Shown here: positions 1-6,024 of the stretch, one piece after another
Position numbering within the stretch: position 1 is the first letter of the stretch
Layout of the letters: every line of letters starts with the position of its first letter
From: Acidobacteriota bacterium
GTDB lineage: Bacteria > Acidobacteriota > Terriglobia > Terriglobales > Acidobacteriaceae
Length of the DNA: 7,457 nucleotides
Assembly: GCA_003225615.1 (NCBI GenBank)
Contig: QIAS01000026.1
Coordinates: forward strand, 1-7,457
Reading direction: 5' to 3'
The notes under the pieces: generated by a model
What the model was told of the DNA's origin: nothing
What the model saw: the letters and a program-made list of their open reading frames with translations, nothing else
Database searches by the model: none
Program-made: the position numbers and the translations under genes

Positions 1-87
1 AATCCTGTAGGCTATCGCCGGTCGTATCCCCTTAGTGCGTCTTCCGAGTCAGCCACGGATAGCTGCGAAAATGATCACAGAGATGCT

Positions 88-1620
88 GTGCTCGAGCGAG
101 TGCTGTGGTTACAATTGCTCATGCAGCCGACAAGCAAGAGGGCGGGATTGGCATTCTGGACACAACGAGTCCGAGAAGAATTGGACAAGGTCCGCCAGAA
201 TTTTGAAGCCGATCCGGTACATGACTTGAGAGTTGCTTTACGTCGATGTCGTTCGATGGCGGATGGATTTCTGGCAGTCGATCCCGATCCAGATTGGAAA
301 CGATTCAAGAGATTGGCCAAAGAATTGTTCGACCGCTTGGGCGACCTGCGTGACGTCCAGGTAATGAAGGATTGGGTCACCCGGTTGGCAGAGCCAGACG
401 ACCCGGTCCGGCAAAGCCTTTTGGAGTCGTTAATCAATCAGGAGCAGCAACTCAAAAAGGATGCTCAAACCGCGCTGCAACAATTCAACATCAAAAAGTG
501 GGAGTCCCTCGCTCGGAAGCTCGTTGGACGCACGAAAAAAATTCCGCTGGAGGGACTGGTCTTCCAGCACATGGCGGTCGAGCGATGGGAACAAGCGCGT
601 CAATTACATCTTCGAGCGCTGCGCAACCGCACCCAAGTCGCCTTCCATAGCTTGAGAATCGGACTGAAGAAGTTCCGCTATACGGTAGAAAACTTCCTTC
701 CACAACGTCATGCCAAATGGGGATCGGATCTCCGAGAGCTGCAGGATGTGTTGGGCGAAATCCACGATCTAGACGTACTTTGGGCAATTCTAAGAAAGCA
801 CCCTGGCCTGAATATTGACCAGATTGAACGGTGGGGCAGCAAGATTCGCGAGGCACGTCAGCTAAGACTCGAAAAGTACCGACAAAAGATGATAGGTCGT
901 CACTCATTATGGAGCGTCTGGCGAGCGGAATTGCCCGCCGGGGATCGATTGGAGCAGGCAGCCCTGGCGCGACTGAAAACCTGGGCTTCGTTTCTCGACC
1001 CCGATTTCGCACACTCTAAGCTGGTCACTGCTTTGGCTCTGCAGCTCCACGACGGCTTGGTTTGCGGCAAAGTGTTCCGATCCAATGACCGTGCTCGGCG
1101 GCTCCTCGAAGCTGCGGCCCTGCTCCACGATGTTGGCCGCGCGCGGGCCAAAAATGGGCATCAGAAGAAATCGTATCGGCTGATCCGCAAACTCGTCGCG
1201 CCCCTCGGCTGGACTCCCCAGGAATTGCGGGCGGTGGCCGCGATCGCGCGTTACCATCGCGGTGCGCTGCCCCGTACCGATCACAAATGCCTCAGCCGGC
1301 TCCCATCCTCTGCGCGGCCGTCTGTTATCAGGCTCGCGGGTGTTCTCCGCTTGGCAAATGGATTCGACTTGTCTCACCAGAAACAGGTTCGCAGACTCGA
1401 GGTGGAGAGGAAGAACGGCACCGTGATCGTTCGCAGCGACACTCATAACTGGGATGGGGCGACGGCGGAACGGATCGCTGCCGCTAGATATCTGCTGGAA
1501 GCCAGTTGCCGGGTCGCCGTCCTGGTTCACCCTTGGATTCCATTTAGCCAGCAAAAGCCGATGGCTTCAGTCCGGCCTCTGAGTTCCGGGCACAGCCTGG
1601 TGCGGCCCAATCTGGGCTGA
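88..1620 (+). CDS. CHAD domain protein fused to a Ppx/GppA-type HD domain
   Basis: The 510-residue protein has two halves. The N-terminal CHAD region (about 20-270) shows two helical repeats: HDLRVALRR at 45-53 with GDLRD at 85-89, and H187-SLR190 followed by the basic run KKFR (194-197) and LQDVLGEIHDLD at 218-229. CHAD domains are conserved His/basic helical bundles known to bind inorganic polyphosphate. The C-terminal part (about 300-435) resembles the HD domain at the end of Ppx/GppA exopolyphosphatases: H309, LLHDVG with H347-D348, GHQKKSY at 357-363, ARYHRG around H390, and D427 in RLANGFD. These would be the metal ligands. No actin-like Ppx catalytic domain is present. A polyphosphate-directed or nucleotide phosphohydrolase role is inferred. 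The start is a GTG with a weak upstream AGAG; an in-frame ATG at 121 would give 499 residues. The frame is open to the left edge, but no standard start codon lies between base 1 and 88. galE follows after 47 bases. Confidence 0.85.
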   Translation: MLERVLWLQLLMQPTSKRAGLAFWTQRVREELDKVRQNFEADPVHDLRVALRRCRSMADGFLAVDPDPDWKRFKRLAKELFDRLGDLRDVQVMKDWVTRLAEPDDPVRQSLLESLINQEQQLKKDAQTALQQFNIKKWESLARKLVGRTKKIPLEGLVFQHMAVERWEQARQLHLRALRNRTQVAFHSLRIGLKKFRYTVENFLPQRHAKWGSDLRELQDVLGEIHDLDVLWAILRKHPGLNIDQIERWGSKIREARQLRLEKYRQKMIGRHSLWSVWRAELPAGDRLEQAALARLKTWASFLDPDFAHSKLVTALALQLHDGLVCGKVFRSNDRARRLLEAAALLHDVGRARAKNGHQKKSYRLIRKLVAPLGWTPQELRAVAAIARYHRGALPRTDHKCLSRLPSSARPSVIRLAGVLRLANGFDLSHQKQVRRLEVERKNGTVIVRSDTHNWDGATAERIAAARYLLEASCRVAVLVHPWIPFSQQKPMASVRPLSSGHSLVRPNLG

Positions 1621-1656
1621 ACCATCGTCTGCTAAACTGACAAGCGTCGAAAGAGC

Positions 1657-1661
1657 GGAGG
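1657..1661 (+). promoter_or_regulatory. Shine-Dalgarno of galE that points to an ATT start
   Basis: GGAGG stands six bases before ATT at 1668. The next standard in-frame start, TTG at 1683, lies 21 bases downstream, too far for this site, and would remove most of the first beta strand of the enzyme. An in-frame TGA at 1638-1640 limits how far upstream the gene can begin. Confidence 0.6.
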
Positions 1662-1667
1662 GGACCT

Positions 1668-2693
1668 ATTTCAGCGACCGTATTGGTGATTGGGGGTGCG
1701 GGATACATCGGAAGCCATGCCGCTCGCGTACTGCGCAAGCGCGGCTTTGAGGTCTTAATCTACGACAATCTCTCGACCGGGCAGGCCCGCTTAGCCGATG
1801 GCTTCGAACTGGTGGTCGGCGATGTTGCTGATAATAAGAAGCTGGCGCAAGCGATGAAGCGCGCGCAAGCCGTTATGCACTTCGCGGCGCACGCTTACGT
1901 AGGCGAATCAGTACAGAATCCCCGAAAATATTTTCGCAACAATGTGGAGGGCGGACTTGCTCTTCTGAATGCCGCCTTGGATGCCGGTGTGCGCAACATT
2001 ATTTTTTCCTCCCCCTGCGCCGTATACGGAGTTCCGGCTACGGTACCGATTCCGGAAACCACGACCCGCGAGCCGGTGAATCCTTACGGAGTTACCAAGC
2101 TTTTTTTTGAACAGGCGCTGGAGGCCTACGACGCCGCTTACGGCATGCGTTTTGCCAGCCTGCGCTACTTTAATGCCGCCGGCGCCGATGAAAGTGGCGA
2201 AATCGGCGAGTGCCATGATCCCGAGACCCACCTGATTCCTTTGGCCCTCCAGGCCGCGTCCGGGGCAGGACCGGAGCTACGAATTTTTGGCAATGATTAT
2301 CCCACCCCGGATGGCACATGCGTTCGCGATTACATCCATGTAAACGATCTGGCCGAGGCACATGTAAAGGCATTGCAGTATTTGATCGACGGCGGAAAAT
2401 CCATTGCGGTCAACCTAGGCACGGGACGCGGCAATTCCGTGCAGGAAGTTATTGCCATGGCAGAACAAGTCTCGGGCGAAAAAGTGCCCAGGCATGTCGG
2501 TCCACGGCGTGCCGGCGATCCGCCGGAATTGGTAGCCGATCCGAACCGCGCGGAAAAGACACTTCATTGGAAGGCCACACGTTCGTTACAGGACATTGTC
2601 GTTACAGCGTGGCAGTGGATGCAATCCGAAGCTGGTCGCCGTCGTGGGCTATCGCAAGCGAATTCCACTCAAACAGAAAATCCGTGGCACTGA
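1668..2693 (+). CDS. galE: UDP-glucose 4-epimerase (GalE family, extended SDR)
   Basis: The enzyme interconverts UDP-glucose and UDP-galactose (or a related UDP-sugar) in the cytoplasm, supplying sugars for envelope or exopolysaccharide. Read from ATT at 1668 it is 341 residues, close to E. coli GalE (338). The NAD-binding loop GGAGYIGSH is at 9-17, followed by DNLSTG, MHFAAH, GESVQNP and NNVEG. The catalytic Tyr-Lys pair lies in NPYGVTK (Y140, K144), then LRYFNAAGA, the substrate-loop signature DGTCVRDYIHV, and NLGTGRGNSV. The stretch that in relatives reads SS(S/T)(A/C)(A/T)VYG reads SSPCAVYG here, so the catalytic Ser/Thr (Ser124 in E. coli) is Pro116, codon CCC at 2013-2015. The start is unusual: the best-placed codon is ATT behind GGAGG; TTG at 1683 is the fallback (336 residues). 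Family assignment is firm. Substrate specificity and activity are uncertain because of the Pro. Confidence 0.92.
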   Translation: MSATVLVIGGAGYIGSHAARVLRKRGFEVLIYDNLSTGQARLADGFELVVGDVADNKKLAQAMKRAQAVMHFAAHAYVGESVQNPRKYFRNNVEGGLALLNAALDAGVRNIIFSSPCAVYGVPATVPIPETTTREPVNPYGVTKLFFEQALEAYDAAYGMRFASLRYFNAAGADESGEIGECHDPETHLIPLALQAASGAGPELRIFGNDYPTPDGTCVRDYIHVNDLAEAHVKALQYLIDGGKSIAVNLGTGRGNSVQEVIAMAEQVSGEKVPRHVGPRRAGDPPELVADPNRAEKTLHWKATRSLQDIVVTAWQWMQSEAGRRRGLSQANSTQTENPWH

Positions 2694-2800
2694 TCTGATC
2701 GATACCTGCCAATGAAGAAAATTCTGACCATCTCGATGCTGAGAACCTCATTCCCAGCTGCCCCGTTGTCCTCTAGGTCGCTAATATGACTGTCGTAACC

Positions 2801-2828
2801 TTGCGCAGCTGATCAAACGCAGCATAAT
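2801..2828 (+). promoter_or_regulatory. possible sigma70-type promoter of the PilZ gene, nearly leaderless
   Basis: TTGCGC (2801-2806) and CATAAT (2823-2828) are separated by 16 bases. The -10 box is a good match and the -35 box is only half matched. Initiation about seven bases downstream would fall at roughly 2834-2836, right before the ATG at 2837. This would fit the absence of a Shine-Dalgarno there. It rests on visual matching only. Confidence 0.3.
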
Positions 2829-2836
2829 GACCGGCA

Positions 2837-3205
2837 ATGCCGGAAAGACGCTCACAGTCGCGCAAGAAGATGGTGCTTCCGGTAAAGCTCTCGGTTGGCG
2901 ACGCCTCTCACATGGCACACACCATGGATATCACTTGCGCGGGGGCGAGGCTCGGCGGTTTGCGAGCCCAACTGAAGGCGGGAGATACGGTCACTTTGCA
3001 ACGGGGTTCACAAAAAGCCCGCTTCCGCGTTATTTGGATTCAGCAGCTCGGTCCTAACGAAATACAAGCCGGTGTCGAGTGCCTGGAACGCCAGGGCAAT
3101 TTCCTGGGAGTAGATCTTTCCGACGAGGAGCGCAACGGCAAGAAGGACGTGGACATGCTCATGTCGCTGCTCGCAGGGTCAAAATCGACTCAGCCAAGAA
3201 GCTAA
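2837..3205 (+). CDS. single-domain PilZ protein, putative c-di-GMP receptor
   Basis: This 122-residue cytosolic protein is almost entirely one PilZ domain. The RxxxR c-di-GMP-binding motif is R5-SQS-R9 near the N terminus. The second motif is D31-ITCA-G36, where consensus is (D/N)xSxxG; Thr replaces Ser conservatively. Beta-rich segments follow (VTLQRG, ARFRVIWI, IQAGVECLE), typical of the PilZ barrel, ending in a short charged tail. Such stand-alone PilZ proteins bind c-di-GMP and pass the signal to a partner controlling motility, exopolysaccharide or secretion; the partner is not visible here. A diguanylate cyclase gene lies 363 bases downstream on the same strand, so signal supply and receptor are neighbours. 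The ATG is fixed by an in-frame stop at 2828-2830 and by the need to keep RxxxR. No Shine-Dalgarno is seen. The ATG sits inside a 13-base perfect inverted repeat (2831-2843). Confidence 0.85.
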   Translation: MPERRSQSRKKMVLPVKLSVGDASHMAHTMDITCAGARLGGLRAQLKAGDTVTLQRGSQKARFRVIWIQQLGPNEIQAGVECLERQGNFLGVDLSDEERNGKKDVDMLMSLLAGSKSTQPRS

Positions 3206-3253
3206 ACCTGTAGGCTCATCCGTCCTACGAATACTGCCTTTTCACCAGCGTAC

Positions 3254-3445
3254 TCAGATCTGCGCTTCGCTGAGATCGTCCTCACTCATCAAAGGAAAAA
3301 GGTCAAAAGCAATTAGATTCTGGCTGACACTCTCCACAACCCGGTTTTCTTTGTTCGGGATTACCTCCGTAACTTTCACCCGGAACTGGACAAACATACG
3401 ATGCGATAGAAGCGGAAAGCTTTCTCGCTCGATTACTGCTTTCAA
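3254..3445 (-). CDS. tentative small protein of unknown function
   Basis: I do not recognise this frame, and it may not be a gene. It encodes about 63 residues if it begins at TTG (3445-3443), with GGGAG four bases upstream. It is soluble and beta-rich in appearance (MFVQFRVKVTEVIP) with an acidic end (MSEDDLSEAQI). Counted by eye over the 45 codons from 3391 down to 3257, GC is about 60% at first and third positions and about 25% at second positions. That periodicity is expected of coding DNA, although the region as a whole is AT-richer than its neighbours. The frame stays open up to 3616, inside the GGDEF gene, so a longer version is formally possible. If real, it would be divergent from the diguanylate cyclase and would share the AT-rich segment near 3475 as a promoter region. 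Confidence 0.22.
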   Translation of the reverse strand: MKAVIERESFPLLSHRMFVQFRVKVTEVIPNKENRVVESVSQNLIAFDLFPLMSEDDLSEAQI

Positions 3446-3556
3446 GGAACTCCCAGTTCGGTTCTTTAATTTAATGTTTTCCAAAGCCGATAAGCTCTCG
3501 GCGTGGAAAGCATAGAAGGTGGGGCAGGGGGAATCCCGAAAAATTCCCGCAATGTG

Positions 3557-3561
3557 AAGGA
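3557..3561 (+). promoter_or_regulatory. Shine-Dalgarno that favours GTG 3569 as the GGDEF start
   Basis: AAGGA lies seven bases before GTG at 3569. The more upstream in-frame GTG codons at 3503 and 3554 have no comparable site at proper distance. The residues between 3503 and 3569 are Gly-rich and show no domain. Confidence 0.5.
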
Positions 3562-3568
3562 TGATTTC

Positions 3569-4405
3569 GTGAAACCGCAGGAGCAGAGCGAAAGCATTCT
3601 TGCCCAGGTGAGTCACCAGCTGTCACAGCTGGAGAAACGCGACTGGGAGCTTTGGGTCATCGTCTGTCTCGCAGGTGTGTTGGTGGGGGCGGGTCTGCTC
3701 GCCCTGATTTTTCCAGCCGCTTTTCTCAAGCAAGATAATGTCCACTTCGAGATTACGGTTTCCCGGCAACTGGTGGTTGGGCTGATGGTTCTTTTGGCCC
3801 TGCTGAATACCTATCTCGTGACCCGTCGGCTGGAATTGCGTCGCTTGCGGGAAAAGCTAATCTCCAGCACCATTCAGAACGAGCTTGTTCGTTTGCAATC
3901 CTTCACCGATCCGCTGACCGAAATCTACAATCGCCGTTCTCTTGACGATATGGCATCCCGCTTTATCAGCCATGCCCGCCGCCTTTCCAAGCCGCTTACC
4001 TTCATGTTGATCGATGTGGATCGTTTTAAAGAGGTAAACACGCGCTTTGGACACTTGACCGGCGACGTTGTTTTGGCCGAGATCGCCGCGTTGTTGAAGA
4101 ACTCCGTGCGAGGCTCCGATGCCGTGGTGCGCTATGGAGGCGACGAGTTTCTGATCATTTTGGCCGACACCTCACGCGCCTCTGCTTCCCGTGTCGTGGA
4201 GAGGTTGAAAGCCTACCTCGGCGATTGGAACAAGGCGGGTCACCTCGAGCGCTTTGAAGTGAGCTTAAGTATTGGCTTTGCGGAATGGGCGGAAGGTAAA
4301 ACGCTGGATGACCTGCTCGATGTGGCCGATCGCGAGATGTATGTTTCCAAGGGCGAACCGCCCCGCGCGCTGGCTCCCGGCAGCTTGATCAGCCGCACCT
4401 CCTGA
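3569..4405 (+). CDS. membrane-anchored GGDEF diguanylate cyclase
   Basis: It makes c-di-GMP from two GTP at the inner face of the cytoplasmic membrane. From GTG 3569 it has 278 residues (300 from GTG 3503). A short N-terminal segment is followed by two transmembrane helices (about 27-48 and 68-84) joined by a loop of roughly 20 residues, too small for a sensor domain. A charged helical linker (85-113, RRLELRRLREKL) probably dimerises the cyclase. The GGDEF domain begins at DPLTEIYNRR (114-123). D149 in DVDRFK is the first metal ligand, NTRFGHLTGD follows, and the signature GGDEF is at 190-194. The inhibitory site RxxD is present (R181-GS-D184), with five residues before GGDEF, so product feedback is expected. 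The end, ADREMY, is typical of the domain. All key residues are present, so activity is likely. The PilZ gene upstream may be its receptor. The input signal is unknown. Confidence 0.95.
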   Translation: MKPQEQSESILAQVSHQLSQLEKRDWELWVIVCLAGVLVGAGLLALIFPAAFLKQDNVHFEITVSRQLVVGLMVLLALLNTYLVTRRLELRRLREKLISSTIQNELVRLQSFTDPLTEIYNRRSLDDMASRFISHARRLSKPLTFMLIDVDRFKEVNTRFGHLTGDVVLAEIAALLKNSVRGSDAVVRYGGDEFLIILADTSRASASRVVERLKAYLGDWNKAGHLERFEVSLSIGFAEWAEGKTLDDLLDVADREMYVSKGEPPRALAPGSLISRTS

Positions 4406-4415
4406 TCGTCGTGCC

Positions 4416-4447
4416 AAAAAAAAAGGGCAAATTGCTACGATGTGCCC
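4416..4447 (-). terminator. intrinsic terminator of the secreted Ig-like protein gene
   Basis: Read on the minus strand, GGGCA (4447-4443), a 13-base loop and TGCCC (4429-4425) are followed directly by nine T (the A run at 4424-4416). It starts 23 bases after the stop of the minus-strand gene and lies in the convergent gap with the GGDEF gene. On the plus strand the hairpin has no T-tract after it, so it is directional. Confidence 0.7.
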
Positions 4448-4469
4448 CTGTTCTCCTCCCCCCAATGCC

Positions 4470-5519
4470 TCACCAATAAGAAAATTTCAGATCATCTAAA
4501 GATACGGAATACCCCGTTTGGGTTGAGTTCCCATCCATCTGGTAATTAACCGTCACACCGTACCAGCCCGGAGCAGACCCGTGATTGCGAGTGATGTTCA
4601 GGTTGTTGGTTACGCCGTTGAGAGTGATGGACTTGAACACGAGTTGATTCGACGAGGTACGCTGCACCTGGATAACCAGGTGATTCCACGTGTTGCTGAG
4701 CGGCTTGCAGGGCACGTTGGTTGAAACCCAGTGCTGGTTCACATTGTCCCAGGTGTCCCACATATGTCCGCCCGCGATGCGGCACTCGTGCCCCCAAATG
4801 AATCCGTAGCCACTGAAGAACTGGTTGATGTCGAATTCCAGCGCTTGCGAGGCCTCCAGGTTCGTGCCATAGAACCACACGTCGTAGGTGAAGTTGTGGA
4901 GCGAAGGTATCAGCGTCTTACTGGTATCCGGCAGGCCCTGCGAGGAATAATCCCCGATGAGGTGGTTGTTCCATAGAACGTCCGCATACTGTGTTTTACC
5001 GCCAATAGAAAACTTCGTGGCATCTCCATCTCGCGCAGGAGAGGTCTGCTTCTGAACCATTGACCACGTAACTTGCGGGCCGCTGGGACTGCAGCTGCTG
5101 CAAATACTGTAAGAGGCGGGTAGCAGGCCGTAGCCGGTCCATCCGCTCTTTGCCTGTAATTCGTTGAACGAACTTCCCGACGAAGTGGAAGAAGAAGTGG
5201 AAACGGTAATCGTAACCGGGGTAGTAGCGGCTCCGCCACAATTGTCCCATTCTTCGACGACGGTTTTATAGGTTCCCGGACTCAACGTCAGGCTATGATT
5301 CAGGCTGGCGCCGCTCACCGTATAAGCCAATTGGTAGGGCGCCGTGTAGATACCCATCGCGGAGACGCCTTTGGAACAGGTGGTCGTCGCCGTAGCGATG
5401 AATTGCACCGGCGAGCCGTCGGTGCTGTTTGCTTTTGGCGCGCTAACTGTGACTGTGCCTGTCGCTGCGAGGCTAACCGTTACTGTCGCTAAAATAAAAA
5501 TAGGCAGAAATTTTCTCAT
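4470..5519 (-). CDS. secreted protein: Ig-like domain plus lectin/jelly-roll-like domain
   Basis: The 349-residue product has a Sec signal peptide (MRKFLPIFILATVTVSLAA, cleavage near 19), so it is exported. Residues about 20-107 form an Ig-like beta domain (VTVSAPKANSTDGSPVQFIATAT, LSPGTYKTVVEEWDN, TPVTITV) with C48 and C94 positioned for a disulphide. A Ser/Thr-rich linker (107-117) leads to a large beta-rich C-terminal domain (118-349) with four more Cys (140, 143, 246, 271), many aromatics, and segments such as GWTGYG, LWNNHLIGD, FTYDVWFYG, ALEFDINQFF, WGHECRIAGG and a closing SLDDLKFSYW. The pattern suggests a concanavalin-like jelly roll. I recall this architecture from uncharacterised acidobacterial proteins. 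Carbohydrate binding or adhesion is a guess, and no catalytic residues are recognised. ATG has GGAG eight bases upstream (5531-5528). The gene ends 23 bases before a strong terminator and appears monocistronic. Confidence 0.88.
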   Translation of the reverse strand: MRKFLPIFILATVTVSLAATGTVTVSAPKANSTDGSPVQFIATATTTCSKGVSAMGIYTAPYQLAYTVSGASLNHSLTLSPGTYKTVVEEWDNCGGAATTPVTITVSTSSSTSSGSSFNELQAKSGWTGYGLLPASYSICSSCSPSGPQVTWSMVQKQTSPARDGDATKFSIGGKTQYADVLWNNHLIGDYSSQGLPDTSKTLIPSLHNFTYDVWFYGTNLEASQALEFDINQFFSGYGFIWGHECRIAGGHMWDTWDNVNQHWVSTNVPCKPLSNTWNHLVIQVQRTSSNQLVFKSITLNGVTNNLNITRNHGSAPGWYGVTVNYQMDGNSTQTGYSVSLDDLKFSYW

Positions 5520-5539
5520 CCCTTATTCTCCAGCTTGTT

Positions 5540-5566
5540 TTTATAACGCGATGGCGTTAGTGCTAA
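5540..5566 (-). promoter_or_regulatory. possible promoter of the secreted Ig-like protein gene
   Basis: On the minus strand TTAGCA (5566-5561) and TATAAA (5545-5540) are 15 bases apart, slightly short. Initiation would fall near 5533 and leave a leader of about 14 bases that carries the GGAG ribosome site. If this is the promoter, the hairpin at 5591-5619 is outside the transcript. A weak visual match only. Confidence 0.25.
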
Positions 5567-5590
5567 TTCTGCGAATTGGCGTCTTGAACG

Positions 5591-5619
5591 GGCGTTACCG
5601 CGCTCTCGCGCGAACCGCC
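5591..5619 (-). other. stable imperfect hairpin with GAGA tetraloop
   Basis: Read on the minus strand, the inner stem CGCGC/GCGCG (5603-5599 with 5612-5608) closes a GAGA loop of GNRA type. After a small internal loop (GTT against GTAA) an outer stem GGCG/CGCC (5619-5616 with 5594-5591) continues. It lies 72-100 bases upstream of the secreted protein's ATG. It could be part of a long structured leader or a DNA-level site. It has no T-run, so it is not an intrinsic terminator. Confidence 0.4.
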
Positions 5620-5864
5620 GAGACATTCAAACGTTGCGGACGCAACCGCCAAATAACGGAAATTGCGTGCCTTGGTTAACGAGAATCCGAACTGTAGAGA
5701 GCGAAGGCGGAGAACAACGCTTCTCAGAGGATCGCCGGAAGCACTGGCGGCCCCTGCAACTCGGCTTGATTTCGCGTGATCATACGTGTGCTTCTACTCA
5801 CGCTCAATGCGTTTCATCGGAAAAATAGAAAAAATCCAGCGACTGCGGCAAAAAAATCCACAAC

Positions 5865-5949
5865 GCCTAGGAGATTCGCCTTAGAGAATGTTATGCGCGG
5901 TTTTGCGCCGGATCGAAATCGAGGGCTGCCTAAGTGGTTCGCCTTAGAG
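5865..5949. repeat. two degenerate direct repeat copies at 63-base offset
   Basis: Copy 1 (5865-5886) and copy 2 (5928-5949) agree at 19 of 22 bases, with a perfect 12-base core TTCGCCTTAGAG (5875-5886 and 5938-5949). Each can fold. Copy 2 forms CTAA/TTAG and GG/CC around a TTCG tetraloop with a two-base bulge; copy 1 forms a looser CTA/TAG plus GG/CC hairpin. Similarity outside the core decays quickly, so this looks like an old short duplication or a pair of structured sites. No function is recognised. Confidence 0.55.
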
Positions 5950-6024
5950 TGTGACGAAATCCAAGCGCGGATAGAACGATCGTGAGTATGCTCGAAGAGC
6001 CTTACTGAGCCTCGGATTTCAGAT

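Larger units (their letters stand above)
3206..3568. other. AT-richer gap between the PilZ and GGDEF genes
   Basis: No plus-strand gene is visible in these 363 bases. Just after the PilZ stop a weak hairpin, GTAGG (3210-3214) with CCTAC (3224-3228), is followed at a distance by TTTT (3239-3242). It is at best a poor terminator. The segment around 3470-3482 is very AT-rich and could hold promoters, possibly in both directions. A minus-strand frame ending at 3254 has coding-like base periodicity and is listed separately. Confidence 0.5.
5520..6024. other. 505-base intergenic region with hairpins and a repeat
   Basis: No convincing gene is seen: open frames here are short, lack recognisable products and ribosome sites, and no tRNA T-arm is visible. 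It separates two minus-strand genes, so it holds the upstream region of the secreted protein gene and the downstream region of the lipoprotein gene. It contains a possible promoter near 5540-5566, a GNRA-loop hairpin at 5591-5619, small hairpins at 5633-5646 (GTTGC/GCAAC) and 5710-5725 (GAGAA/TTCTC), A-rich runs at 5820-5858, and a degenerate direct repeat at 5865-5949. Confidence 0.6.

Noticed and set aside
1607..1619. Inverted repeat GCCCA-ATC-TGGGC at the end of the CHAD-HD gene as a terminator
   Set aside because: No T-tract follows, and the next gene begins 47 bases later on the same strand.
2712..2789. Short frame of 25 codons beginning MKKILTISMLR between galE and the PilZ gene
   Set aside because: It has no ribosome site, no hydrophobic core long enough for a signal peptide, and a tail without recognisable features. 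Chance is the simplest explanation.
4..3216. Shared 10-base string CCTGTAGGCT at 4-13 and 3207-3216
   Set aside because: Pairs of identical 10-mers are expected by chance in a window of this size, and the flanks differ.
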